A DNA stretch of 64,000 nucleotides. Origin: Eutrigla gurnardus (Eukaryota; Chordata; Actinopteri; Perciformes; Triglidae). Of the stretch, positions 40,630 to 53,900 are shown in pieces. The notes under the pieces were generated by a model, which had not been told where the DNA came from, did no database searches, and saw nothing but the letters and a program-made list of their open reading frames with translations. The stretch covers positions 11,988,208 through 12,052,207 of the forward strand of contig OY741268.1 of NCBI GenBank assembly GCA_963514095.1. The letters run 5' to 3'. Both the position numbers and the translations under genes were made by a program. How positions within the stretch are numbered: the stretch's first letter is position 1; every line of letters begins with the position of its first letter.

Positions 40630-40940
40630 ATTATAGAGATAAAGAAGTATTTGGGGACCACATTTCTGGAGTTGACGGGCCTCTTCCATAACCACTGAAC
40701 CCTGTTATTTTCTGGGTGTATCCACTGAAATTCAAGTAGCAGCAGAGAGCCAAACAGGGCCTGGGAGGGAGGAGGATGACAGGCCTCGTCACACTAATCT
40801 CCGACATCCTTGATTGTGGAGGCAGTGTTTTCCCCACCCTCTACCCCAGGTCTGGGATCATTTCAGCTGTCAATTTAAATGCGTCCGTTATCGGACAATT
40901 TAGCTGCTAGACATCCATTATCGGACGAAGTGGCCCTTTT
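40630..40940. promoter_or_regulatory. Candidate conserved noncoding element with paired TCCRTTATCGGAC boxes
   Basis: Non-repetitive balanced block. It contains GTCCGTTATCGGAC (40883-40896; a GTCCG/CGGAC inverted repeat) and a second TCCATTATCGGAC (40914-40926) about 30 nt downstream. No exon. Possible paired binding site. Confidence 0.33.
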
Positions 40941-41842
40941 TGTCTGTTTTGTTTTGTTTGGACACATGAATTGGGCAAGACTCCACGAATAACCAGCTGA
41001 CAGCATGTGAAGGAGTTTAACCATGCAAGTCCTTTTTTGTTGATACACTTATTCATATTTTTGGGGGATTGAATGTCAATGGGTTCTCCTGGTGTTTGTC
41101 AGTTCCTCTCAGTGAGCAAACTCAGGCCAAAAAATAGTATTAATAACATTCATTAAACTGAAGGCTGGTTTTTGCATCAAGGCGTCGTTGCTTCGTCACA
41201 TGAATGAAGCACACTAATAAGTGTGGTATACCCTTCATCATTTCTCTTCACAGAAACAATTAGTGAACACCAAGTCCAAGGAAACGTTCTTCATGATGAA
41301 CTGTGGAAAAACCCCAATGGCCAATAACGAACCGGCTTTACACAAAGTAATGACACGAAGCAACGTCTAACAAAATTAACACCATCAGCAACAGCAGTAA
41401 CAGGCCTAATCATCTTCATAATTATAATACTGTAAGGCACTTGCACGGTGCTTTTACTCAAGCCCTGTACTTAAGTACCGTGTTGAGGTTCTTCCTTCCA
41501 TCTGATGCTGCTGCTGCTGCTCAGCAACATTTCTAGACACGCTTTCCCTTTTTTCCCCTGTTCGTTTTAATTTGGTGTGTAGGCCCCTGGTCCCCCCAAA
41601 CGAAAGGCAAACCGACCGGTGGGTCGCTAATATATCGGGGAGGCAACTGTGACAAATTCCTTTTGTCTCCGCTTTGCTGGTACTTTATTACCCAGACGAG
41701 CAGCGTGGCCTGGAGATAACGATTCATCACGCACAGCCGGCAACCATAGACAACGCCTTCGGGGAAAGTCAGCCAGGGGCTTTCATATTGAGAGAGGGAG
41801 AGGGTGTGCGTGTCGGGGTCTGTACGTGTGTGAATGTGTGGG

Positions 41843-41845
<3 letters not shown>

Positions 41846-41908
<63 letters not shown>
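41846..41908. repeat. (GT)n microsatellite
   Basis: About 31 GT units preceded by imperfect GT-rich sequence. Confidence 0.97.
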
Positions 41909-41911
<3 letters not shown>

Positions 41912-44229
41912 GGGGTATACCTTAATTGGCAATGGGGTTTTATTGCATTAGTAAAATTGCTGATTACAATCCTGCACAGCATCATGTCACATTTGCATTT
42001 TAAAAAGCTATAGGTAGACCTCCTATTGACCTATTTTAAAGCTACAGCCATAACAACTCAGGGATCCTTATTTATTTATTTATTTTTAAGTATCATTTAA
42101 ATCCGACTATGATTTGCAGCTATAGCTATTCAGATGAATGGGGTTCACTGCAGCAGCAGATAGAGATATGTACAGAGCAAAATGAAGATACTGCAAGCGT
42201 TTAGAGTAAAGAGGGAGCCTCTTAAAGTATGGTGTATGGTGTTAATAGTGTTTCCCTTTGCAGAATGATGTCAGATTCACATGAGTGTTTAAAAAATGGA
42301 GAAAGATGTGAACTCTTTAAACATGCAAGGCTGAATATTATGTCACCAAAGGCTCTTTTTGAGCTCTGTGTTGTGACCAAAACAAGACATTTACCAAAAA
42401 TGTAAAAATAAAAAAAAAATAAAAAAGACTTTCATTTAAAAAAAAACAAAGGAAAAATTGGTTCCTTTGTAGTTTTAATAAAAAAAGAACCATTTAGTCT
42501 TTATTTTGTTCTGAAGCACTACTATAAAGTGAAAACAGATCATCTTTTTACAAAGCTAAAGGTGAAGAGTCCCAAAATGCACATCTGAAATCAGATAACT
42601 TTTTTTTTAATCGTTTAAATTCCCTTGTGCTTCATTATAACAGCAGCTCGTTGGAACTAATCACAGTGAACGGCCTAAATAGCAGAGAATAATGAAACAA
42701 GACACTTGGTGTCTGGATGAGTATGAGGTCTGCTTGTCAGCCTCAATAAAGACAACTCTGATATTGCTCCTGATGATTAGACGTTTACATTTTTCTTGTT
42801 GTGTTCAACACGTTGGCAAAGAGCCTCATTCATGCTGCCTCATATGAACGGGATGAATGTGGGCACATTATGGAAAGGTTTGAGCTGTTAGAATTGCAGT
42901 GAGATTTCCTGCTTGGCGAAATGCTATGAGGATTAGTGTCTTTTTCTTGTGGACTATAAATCTGTGACACAACACATTATATACAATAATCTTATATTTT
43001 GTTTTTATCTTGTTTTCTCTTGATCATCAAAACATGTCTTAGTTTAATAAAATTGAAGAAATAATCAAAATCACAGCAACAAATTAATAAAAAAGGCAAA
43101 TGAATAATACTGATATAATCCTAATAACTAGCTTGTCTTTGGCTTGATGAATGTGAGGTCCCTCCTATTAAAATGGAGTTGGCACAGGGAAGATATATTA
43201 CTGTTCCTGCTGCCACAGTTACAAATTAGTATCATAAAGCAGCCAGGTCTTGTTGCAGTGCTGTCAGGAAACAGGGCACCTATGGAATGTGAAGTTAATG
43301 ACTCTGTTCTTGCTGACTGAATGTTGGCACGGCTAAAGCATGTAGGGAAGAGCCACCAATGTGCTGTCTGGCTAAAACTGAAGCTCACAACGACTTTCAT
43401 TCATAAAGACAGCCATTGCTGCTCATGTATTTCATATTTGACCCACATTTTTAAAATGGGTTGCCAGGTTTTATTTATTATGACTGTGTTGTTTGTTCTG
43501 TGTCTGGCTCAATGTGATCAGACTTGTATGAGGAGTATGTTGGTGTTAGTATGTAAGGTATGCATATGTTTTTACTGTGGGCCTTGAATGTTGTCGTCAT
43601 GTCTGAAAGCACACGGATTTACAAAGAGGATCTGGATCTGAAACGGCCTAGCATGTGGACACTTGTGGGTCTTTGAAGATGTAAATAGAAAAGTTAATAT
43701 TTAATGTTTTTTAAAAAAAAATAGAAAACACATTTTGTGCAATCTTTTAAAATTGTATATAAGTAATGTAGCATCAACTGTATCATACAAATAGGAATTG
43801 GTTTCAAAGATTTGAAGGAAAAATTATTATTATATTTAAATCGAATATAGAGATGCACCGTGATGCATTGAAAATCGTTTAATTATCAAATGGTGAACCT
43901 CTGAATGTATCGAATCATGAGGTGAATTCCCACCACTAATGCACATGAGCTGCACAGTGAAACAATAAAAGTGTCAAATTCAGGCAACATGCAGGCTAGT
44001 GTTTAAAAGACTTAGAATAATGAGGAAAACTTCACATTGATAAGAGAACAGTAGAGCACCCAACTGTCGTCACGAACTAACCCGCTGACAAAGACAATGT
44101 ATGGATTCAGAAGAGGAGAGTCATGGAGAAGTTTGGGTTGGGTAAACATCTCGCTTCTTGGCACACTGAGACGTCACGTCCCCGCTGCTGACATCACCAA
44201 CCACAAGGAGAGACGTGCTCCTTCATATA
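41909..44229. other. Gene-free stretch
   Basis: No exon recognised. A moderately balanced block at about 43130-43330 could be regulatory. The rest is AT-rich with A runs at 42410-42490. Confidence 0.4.
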
Positions 44230-44700
44230 CATCTCCCTGTTTGGTTTGGCGTGTGCTTTTTCTTTTTGCATAATCGGCCAATTACCTTGTCGGTAAACTG
44301 ATCTGCGGCTCGGCGCATCCCCTCGCCCCTATTCATTTTACTGTAACGCGCAAATATAAACAGGCCTAATAGCAGCTACGCTCGCGCTGCTCTCGTCCTC
44401 GCGCGTTATTGATATGGCCTCGAATTCACACAATTGATTTTTATGCTTCCCCCTAGCCACCTTGTGCGGTTGAGAGATATCTTTATTCGCACGGAAAGTG
44501 AAATAAGTGCGTAATAAAACGGTGATATATTAAATTCGTTTTTCCCCGTGTCGCGCTTTTATTGTGAGCCATTTTTCATCTTTATTGAATTGAGACCGCG
44601 GCGATCCGCGCCGTCGCTCCGGGCGCAGAAAGGTGAAATAATTTGTGCAAATCAGCGGCACATTTGGCTCCGTGACGTGACTCCAGCTGCTATTTATTTG
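44230..44700. promoter_or_regulatory. Candidate TLX-proximal enhancer
   Basis: About 2.1-2.5 kb upstream of the TLX start lies a CpG-containing, non-repetitive block with GCATAATCGGCCAATTACC, CTATTCATTTTACTG, GCGCGTTATTGATATGGCC and AATTCACACAATTGATTTTT. High CpG retention with TAAT/CAAT cores suggests a developmental regulatory element. Ends at a tetranucleotide microsatellite. Confidence 0.4.
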
Positions 44701-44709
44701 TTTAATTAG

Positions 44710-44873
<164 letters not shown>

Positions 44874-45092
44874 GTTTTCTATACATTTTGGGGATGTAAA
44901 ACCTTGACTTTAGTCCCGGATCTATACGTACCTTCCTAATCCAGGCTAAATATCGTTTACGGTAGGTTTACATTTCATTACTTTGTTGGAATGGGCCTAT
45001 CAGTGCCTTTAAATCAGGCCTGTAGTCTGCACACTGCCCGTCAATAGCAGTGGATTTATGACTTCATTCGCGCAACAGATTATTGCTTCAGC

Positions 45093-45999
<907 letters not shown>

Positions 46000-46041
46000 T
46001 GCGGCTTCTTTAAGACAAGTGAGGAAAACAACTGCCATACC

Positions 46042-46095
46042 GAGGAGGGAGGAGGGAGGAGGAGGGAGGAGGGAGGAGGAGGAGGAGGGAGGGAG
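46042..46095 (+). repeat. GGA-rich polypurine tract
   Basis: Uninterrupted purine run of GAGGA/GGGA units about 0.7 kb upstream of the TLX start. Such tracts can form triplex or G-quadruplex structures. No function is shown here. Confidence 0.8.
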
Positions 46096-46537
46096 AAAGT
46101 GAGGGAGGCGAGGTTTGGCTGGATGACCGAATGGCAGCTTTTACGCAGAGGGTTGTCTCACCTGCTGAAACGCACTCCACCATTCAGCACAACAGAGCCA
46201 TCTTTCGCCCTCACCTCCAATTAATATCCGCGCCTGCGAGGTCAGCGCTTCGCCTTCCCGTCTCCGGGTTTGTTTTGTTTTTGTCCGTGGCTCTATTTTG
46301 ATGCGACGCGCCTGGGTATCCGACCATGCCCCCTGCGTGTGGATCGCCTCTGCCAGAGTAGGCGAACAAAGCGCATCAAGCCTCTCCAGAGAACTGCCTC
46401 CTCCCGAAAGAAAAAAAGAAATCGCGGATTTTCTGTCTGTAAGTACTCAGGATAACCATTTGGCACCTTCGGCTTGTTTTTTCTTGTTGTTAGGCTGCCT
46501 CACGCGTGTCTAGTTCACCGGGAGCACGCGGTTAAAG

Positions 46538-46579
46538 ATGGATACGCTTTTTAGCCCGATGGATAGGCATTTAATTTAG
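46538..46579 (+). other. Upstream ORF 1 in TLX leader (13 codons)
   Basis: ATG in a good initiation context (AAAGATGG, purine at -3 and G at +4) opens a 13-residue frame, MDTLFSPMDRHLI, closed by TAG. It lies 200 nt upstream of the TLX start and would be read first if transcription starts upstream of it, lowering translation of the main frame. Whether it lies in the mature leader is inferred. Confidence 0.35.
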
Positions 46580-46595
46580 GGAACACCCGATCCCC

Positions 46596-46685
46596 ATGCT
46601 GGACAAAAATAATGGCAAGGTTTTGGATCGCGCTGGACACGTTATCGGTTTCCCGGGAGTAGAAGAGGCCCGCGTCGATGCTTGA
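46596..46685 (+). other. Upstream ORF 2 in TLX leader (29 codons)
   Basis: ATG at 46596 in a weaker context (CCCCATGC) opens 29 codons ending in TGA at 46683-46685, 95 nt before the main start and not overlapping it. No recognisable peptide. It may influence reinitiation at the TLX start if present in the mRNA. Confidence 0.3.
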
Positions 46686-46780
46686 ATCACGTACAAACAT
46701 TTCATTGAATTACCATATGACAAAAATACATCCGAGCCCCGATCAAATCTGACAAGCACATCACCGACAAATACAAAACT

Positions 46781-47288
46781 ATGGAGCACACCGGCATCGA
46801 GGAGGTGAACCAGACGCACCAGCAGCAACATGAGCCCATCAGCTTCGGGATCGACCAGATCCTCAACAGCTCGGACCAGTCCAGCGGCTGCATGCTGCCC
46901 AACCGGACCGGCGACCCGGATTACGCGCTGGCCCCCAACGTCTACAGCAACGGGTACAACAGCGTCTACAACCCGGCCTGCTCCATGGCGGCGGGTCTGG
47001 CCGGCTCCTACAACGTCAACATGAACATGAACGTCAGCATGAACATGAACATGAACGTTAACGTGAACTCGGGCGGCGCCGGAGGGGTGATCCGGGTGCC
47101 GGCGCACAGACCCATGCCGCCTCCGCCGCCGCCCGCCGCTGCCGCGCCGCATCCGCCCCCTTCGGCACATCCGCCGTGCCTCGGACCCGGCATCGCCTCG
47201 GTGCCCGGCATGGGGATGGGGAACGCGGCTAACTTCACCTTCCCGTGGATGGAGAGCAGTAGGAGGTTTGCCAAGGACAGACTAACAG
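46781..47288 (+). CDS. tlx2: TLX gene coding exon 1
   Basis: The exon starts at ATG, which opens the family-typical MEH N-terminus, and ends at CTAACAG|GTAACA, leaving phase 1. It encodes residues 1-169: the EH1 motif at 17-28, a low-complexity Asn-Met/Asn-Val repeat at about 77-96, a proline/alanine-rich stretch at 111-133, and the PBX-contact FPWM followed by ESSRRFAKDRLT. The exon is strongly GC-rich, so a longer antisense open frame over 46571-47170 is a compositional shadow. The start is supported by the conserved HEPISFGIDQIL block 16 residues downstream and by in-frame alignment with known TLX N-termini. Confidence 0.95.
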
Positions 47289-48350
47289 GTAACAAGAGTT
47301 TCGTCCTCGTGTTGCCGCAACACCTGTTTGTGTTTCCCATTAAAACATAGAATTCACAGACCTGCATTCCCCCCATAATCTTCCTATTAGTTAGGATGTT
47401 TAAAGGTTACAACAGGCCGATGAAGCGGGACCAACCGGGCCTAATAGCAGCTGATCTCATCTTTAGGTTGTAATCTATAACGAATTGTATATGCACACAC
47501 AGTCACTTGTATTACGCTGGAAGGGCAGTCTGATAAACGAGGGGAGAAATTGACACGGACATGCTGATGAATCAGTATTGGACCATCACTCTCCATTTAC
47601 AGCGGATGACGGATAACGACGTTCCCCGTCTTTTCATGAGGATGAATGATTTTTTTTTTTTCGTCTGCGAGCCAATTGAGAAAGCAGGAAGATGAGTCAT
47701 AATAGTAATAACACATGGCAGCTTAAAGTCTACGTCACAGTGGATAATAACAGGTTAGGCACATTATTATTGTTATTATTATTATTATTATTGTTGTTGT
47801 TATCATTATTATTATTAATAATAATATGCATTTTATTATTAGTATTATTATTGTTGTTATTGCTGTTACATTTAATAGTATTCATAATATGATTAGCTAT
47901 TATACATTAACAATGCTGACACCACTATTAATTCTTCTTCTAAATCTCCTAATTCAGAGACACATTTTACCTGAATGCCTCAATTATATGTAGTTCCCAA
48001 AAATTATTCTTAATGATTCACATTTCAATAAACCCCCATTTGGTTCTGATTATTGCCTTTCTGCTGCAATTGATTGATACTATGGTGCAGCAATAAAACA
48101 ACCATTGTGTAGACCACATTTAGAAAACATGACCAATAACGAACTACTTCTTAAAAATAAACATCAATTAAGAGATTATGCATTATTATGTTGTTGTTTT
48201 TCAGATATCGGTCTGCAATGCAAATAATCTGCATTGCATTTAGTTATTTGCTCACATAGAGACGTTTTGTTTTACAGACCTACACAGACAGCATTTTTCT
48301 TTGACTATTTTTTATTATTTTTCCTGCTTTTGTACTTGAAAAAAACGAAA

Positions 48351-48428
<78 letters not shown>

Positions 48429-48978
48429 TTATTTATTGCCAGGGACCCATTGATCAACAGAACCAATAATGTGTTAGCCAAAATGCTATTTTGTTCTGTT
48501 TCCCCATGCTAGATGTTAAATTAGCCAGCCTATGTCTTTGTCTACGTAAATTATAATAAATAGAGATGGCATAACAACATTAAATATGATGCACTTCTTG
48601 AGTGAAGGACCATGTCTTTATCCTCTTTATTAATTTCGTTCTGGAGGGGAGGGTGGTGGTGCCACTGGTCTGTTTCTCATGACCTCATCCTTATGAAGAT
48701 GAAAATGAAGAGCATCATGGATCCACCCCCCCTCCTCCCCCACCTCTCCACACATTAAATATTCACCATTCCGTTCTTTCTACCTGATTAATTATTAAAT
48801 ACTAGGGGACGATATGTCAGCTGCAAAAAGATACAGTGTAAATAGGCTTATCAATTCTACTCATAGTCACCGAGGGCCCCTCGTTTAATTTCTCTCAGCT
48901 TTGTGTCGCTGTAATTATTTCGCAGCTTATATCTTTCCACTGTATTGATCAGCCAAGGATCAGCAGCAGCTACAGTAG

Positions 48979-49072
<94 letters not shown>

Positions 49073-50831
49073 CAGATTTAGCCTGCTCTGTTTCCTATAA
49101 AAGGCCGTAAATCAAATGGACTATCATCTATCCTGATGGGCAAAGCACCATTTGAAATGTCTCTCTGGGTTTTTTTCCTTCGCTTCTCGAGTTGAAACCG
49201 GAGGAGAAAAACGTCCTCGTGCAGCTTTAAACAGCGAAACATCTCGCCAAAGGCTTCCAGCTCTGGCAGCCATGGCAGTTTTTTTTTTTTTTTTTTTTTT
49301 GCAGCGATGTAAACGAAACCTGTTCTATTGCAATAGACTTTTCGCCCTCCTGGCCTAAATTCACGTTATAAATCACGGGAAGGCTGACTTGATGAGGGAT
49401 TAGGTTTTAAATGAATCATTTAACCCATCCCTAAAAATAAGACCCGTTTATCCACCATCGGGTTTAGAGTCCCCTCTCGGTTTTATCACGTGTTTATGGC
49501 CAATATGTTACATTATCATTATTCCTTTTATTATTCTATCCCCCATGTAACCGCAAATGTCTTGTTATTATCATCATTATGAGGAGGCGAATATAGCAGC
49601 AGTATTATAGTCATGGTAGCAGTAGTATTCTGGCGACAGAAGCGTTATTTCACCTCTTAAAAAGGGAATTATTTGTATTTATTTGAAAGCAGGTCAATGC
49701 TCGACAACGATTTTGATGATATAAAAACAAGCAAAACATCAAAACTAAATAGTAGCCATGGTGTTGTAGAAAAAGGCTATAATGATAATCATTTAATCAA
49801 TATTATATTGAAACAAATGTTCAAAACAAACTGTTTTGCAGCATAATATACGGTATGTTCAATCATATTGTGGACAGTTTAAATTGATGAAATATATGAA
49901 TCCAATAAATAGAAAAATAAACTAGCACGGCAATAACAATAGTAGTAATAGTTATAGCAACAATACTCATAATAGTAATAATAATAACAACAACAATAAT
50001 CATAATAATAGAAATAATACAAAAAGAAGTGGGCATCTTGACAATAAACAGAGCCCTAGTAGGCCACGTAGCAGCGATAAAAACATAATTACCCCCTTTT
50101 CCCTCCAATAAATCTCGTTCTGTGTGTTAATATCAGCCGAGCAGAAAACATCTGATTTTATTTGCGCGCTGCCCTGATTCGCGGTTTGACAGAAGACAAT
50201 GTCCCTGCCTTTTGTCCCGTAAAGTGTAATAAATAGCAATATATGTTCATGTTATATTTCAATATCCCCTTTAGAATGCTTCACGGATATATTTATTAGA
50301 TTGCTACAAAGGTAATATCCGCAGTGGGGAAGGCAGCCGCTGTCACCGAGAAGTGTTATTAAGTATAGGTGGCTTTATTATGGGAAACATATCCTCCGCG
50401 GTAGCATTTTATTTATTTTTTTGATTTGCTTATGCTAAATTGCATTACCCAGGAAACAGATTTAGTATTATCAGCCAGGAGGAACAAGTCAGATAGATTT
50501 TTCTTTTTCTTTCTTTTCTTTTTTCTTGTTTTTAGTAATAATAATACATGCTTGTGGGCTCGGTTGTAATGTAGGTTACATACTTATCTGGATCAAACTC
50601 TTCTGGATTATGTTGCTGGCTAATTATTCTTCTGTGGTGGAAAAAATGTAACTCCTCACTTTGGGTTTATAATAATATTTAAAAAAAAAACACGTGAATT
50701 TACAATTAACATTTTTCACCATGATCACGTTTTATCTCGTGGGATTTAGAATATTTACAGCACTCGTATATAATAGGAAATTACAGACCGGCTCCATGAG
50801 CTCATTAGCTATATTTAATATTCATATGAAG

Positions 50832-50916
<85 letters not shown>

Positions 50917-53900
50917 TTCTGACATTAATCTCAGGATAATTTAATTATAAATAATTTTGTATAGATACCTTTATCTTGTAGGATAATGTAGTGAAAGGCC
51001 ATTTAAACTCACTATTTGACACTAAATGGGCTTAATATAAAGGTACAATAAACACAATTGAGTAGACGAATTCAGGAATGTTAGGATCATTTTGATTTAT
51101 ATAATTTAATAACGACTGTTGAGTCTTTTAATTTGATGTTTCAACAACGCGACTTCACACATTACTGTATGTCTTGTCCTAAATAAACATCTTACAGTAA
51201 ATCGGAAGGCATATATCTGATCCCTCAACGGTCTTAACCTCAGTCAAAACATCAGACACGACTAATGCAGTATCCATAGCATCACTGTATCGTATATTTC
51301 CCAGCATGCGGGCTGCGAGGCGCAGCTTTTCCTGCAGTTGTGGCCGCTCCAGAGGCTCCTGCTGCATGTAAACTTCCACTTGGGTTGCCTCTGAACGTGC
51401 TTGTATGCGCCTGGTCCATTAGTTAGCCCACAGATGGCCTGAAATAGCCATCTAATGCAGTATCGTTTAGCCAGACCCGCCGCTGGGAGCAACAACAGGC
51501 CTGTTCGCTCTCAGCATGTGACCCGTGAAGCTGCAGGGCCAACGAGGCGCCAACCAAAGACGAGCTGCGTTGAAATGTATATATGTATTTATAAAATAAA
51601 ATATAACGTCACCATACGACTGGGAATCATGGGATTTCCAAAACATACCACGACGTGCAATAAAGTCACAGGAAAGTCACCATTAAGGGACACCTCGCTG
51701 CTGCAGTCCGCCGTGAGCACCTACATATCAGATACATCATGGGGATTTTGTCACTATAAACTCATGATTAAATACCACAGATGCCTGTCGAAGTCCCGAA
51801 AGGAATATTAGAGGGATAGCATTACCGGTTTTACTATTATTGAGCACCAGAGTAAGGCATAATGTGAAACCTGATAATGATATTATAGGAATATTACCAG
51901 AGGAGATTAAAAATAATAATGAAGGGAAGAAAGGAAAAAAAGAAGAGGAGACGCGGACACTAAATCCAGAGCAAAACGCAATAAAAGGTAGTGTTTTCAT
52001 CGCGTCGGGAACTACATTTGCATTGCTAATTTACACTCACGTTAGTGTGATCTACCGTAAACGGCGCGTTGCAGCTATTCATCTTTATTATTGTGTTTTT
52101 AATTTTTTTTTTACAAATCATTCGCGCGCGCACGCCTCTACTTGCCGCTCGCGCTCAGCAGCGTCGGGGGACGGCGGCGTCCTGGAAACGAGCGCCGAGC
52201 TCGTAAATGGCTTCATGTTCCATTTGCCATTCAGTCATCGTCTGTGTTGCAAATGAATTTTTCCGTTTCGCTGGATCTGTGCGCGCGGCGGCACGTGGGC
52301 CCCTCGGGGAGGACACCTATGCAGATGTTTTCATATTCATTTTGGCTTGTGGTGAGCTTTTCCGACAAAACAAAAACAAATAAACACCCTGTAAGACAGG
52401 AGGCGAACCAGACTGCTGGGGAGGAATGACACAGAGACGCACACTGTTGTTGTTTTTTGAATCCATTCTTTTCTTTTCTTTTTTTTCTTCTTCTTCTGTC
52501 GTTGATTTCCATTCTGACTCAAAATGAGAATGTGGCTGGGGAGTGGATCTATGGCCAAAAACGATCTCATTACACTTATTGATCTTCTGTTTACCCATGG
52601 CTGACAAAATAGACAGGATTCATAGATATTTTATGATGCAGGAGATAAGTTGTTATTAATACCCAGATATGGTGATATAGGAAAGTGAGCCCAGGCATAT
52701 ATGGAAGAACACAATATAGCCTCACACTGTATTTAAAAGAATACATTATTACCCTCTTCAACATCAATATCCTTAAATTCCATCCTGAAATTACTATATG
52801 TATGAATTGTTATCATTTTCCCTGTTCAGTGCTGTAACACTATATTGTTGGACGTTTTAATGACAAATGCTTCATGTTTTGTGCAAAAATACATCAATCT
52901 TTGAATCTGATTGGTCTGATGGTCCAAATTCTTATAGAATTACAAAAATGTTACTCTCCATAATTGTTCTGCCAGACTGAATATTATTAGTGGCATTGTT
53001 TTAAGTGGGCTGATGTTATTATTATTGGGCTTATTAAATCATATTTTGACCTTCATCACATTATCAGTGGATGACCTTGATTACCTGATTCTGATTGGCT
53101 GACCAGCATGTGCTTCATGTATCTTTGTAACCCTGCTCGTCATCACTTATTCGTCTAAACGGCAGCTATGTAATTTAGGAGCCAAACCTTTTCCAAACGC
53201 TAACTTAAGAGACGAGCAGCAAATAGCATTAAAGTAGACTCTGTCCATCATTCAGGCTTCCTTCATGTGATTAGCTGCTGTGCAATTGGTGCCCTGCTGC
53301 TGCTGTGCTCCAGATGTGGGACCTTACTGTGTCTCCCTTTCCTTTAGCGGAGCAGGCAGAGGAGAGCCGAGTCGGAGAGGCCACAGGGGGGCCGGGGCCC
53401 GCCGGGTCCCTCTGTCCTCTCCCCAAGGGAGACATCGGCAGGGTCCCTGTCTGGAGCACTGTGGAGACATTAGCTAAATGCTATTACCCCGAGCTCGCTC
53501 ACCTGCGAGACAGCAGTGGCCTTCTAGCAGACTATCCTTTTCCAAAGGGCGCTTGCCCAGGTGAGTCATCCCCCCCCCCTCCCCCCACCTCACCCAACTG
53601 TATGACAGCTGAATTTAAGTGCACATTGAGTAGATATTGAATAGTAGTTTTGTCTTTGTGAAAATGTAAAACATATCGCTCCAGCGGAAGTTTAAATCAG
53701 GATTTATTTGCCATAATTGAACTGCAGGAGGCCGATTTATTGCCTGTGCAGTTTTCTTGAATTGTTTTTGGAAGTGCAGCTGCGTATCGTTGTAAATGTC
53801 CCTCTATGACTTTTCCTTGGACCCTCCTTTCTGTACAAACAGCAGTGAGGTTTGGTTTTTCCAAATCTGGCAGGGGAATATTAGCTGTAATTACATTTAT

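Larger units (their letters stand above)
46000..46780 (+). promoter_or_regulatory. TLX promoter-proximal region and 5' leader
   Basis: The sequence immediately upstream of the TLX start rises in GC content and CpG density compared with the AT-rich flank (for example the stretch near 46220-46340), as expected for a CpG-island promoter of a developmental gene. No convincing TATA box is visible, and the transcription start cannot be placed from sequence alone. A GGA-rich polypurine tract lies at 46042-46095. Two short upstream ORFs occupy 46538-46579 and 46596-46685. Confidence 0.5.

Noticed and set aside
41533..41985. 150-codon minus-strand open frame
   Set aside because: Runs through the (GT)n microsatellite; the rest has no recognisable protein similarity.
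46440..46493. Possible leader intron (GTAAGT at 46440, TTGTTAG near 46493)
   Set aside because: About 50 nt is shorter than usual vertebrate introns.
46571..47170. 199-codon minus-strand open frame, the longest in the window
   Set aside because: It is antisense to the GC-rich TLX exon 1; the repeated Val-His pattern mirrors the Asn-Met repeat of the real gene.
53314..53560. Longer version of the cassette exon using the upstream acceptor TGTGCTCCAG
   Set aside because: 247 nt in phase 0 would shift the frame from exon 1; only the acceptor at 53346-53347 keeps exon 1, cassette and exon 2 in one frame.
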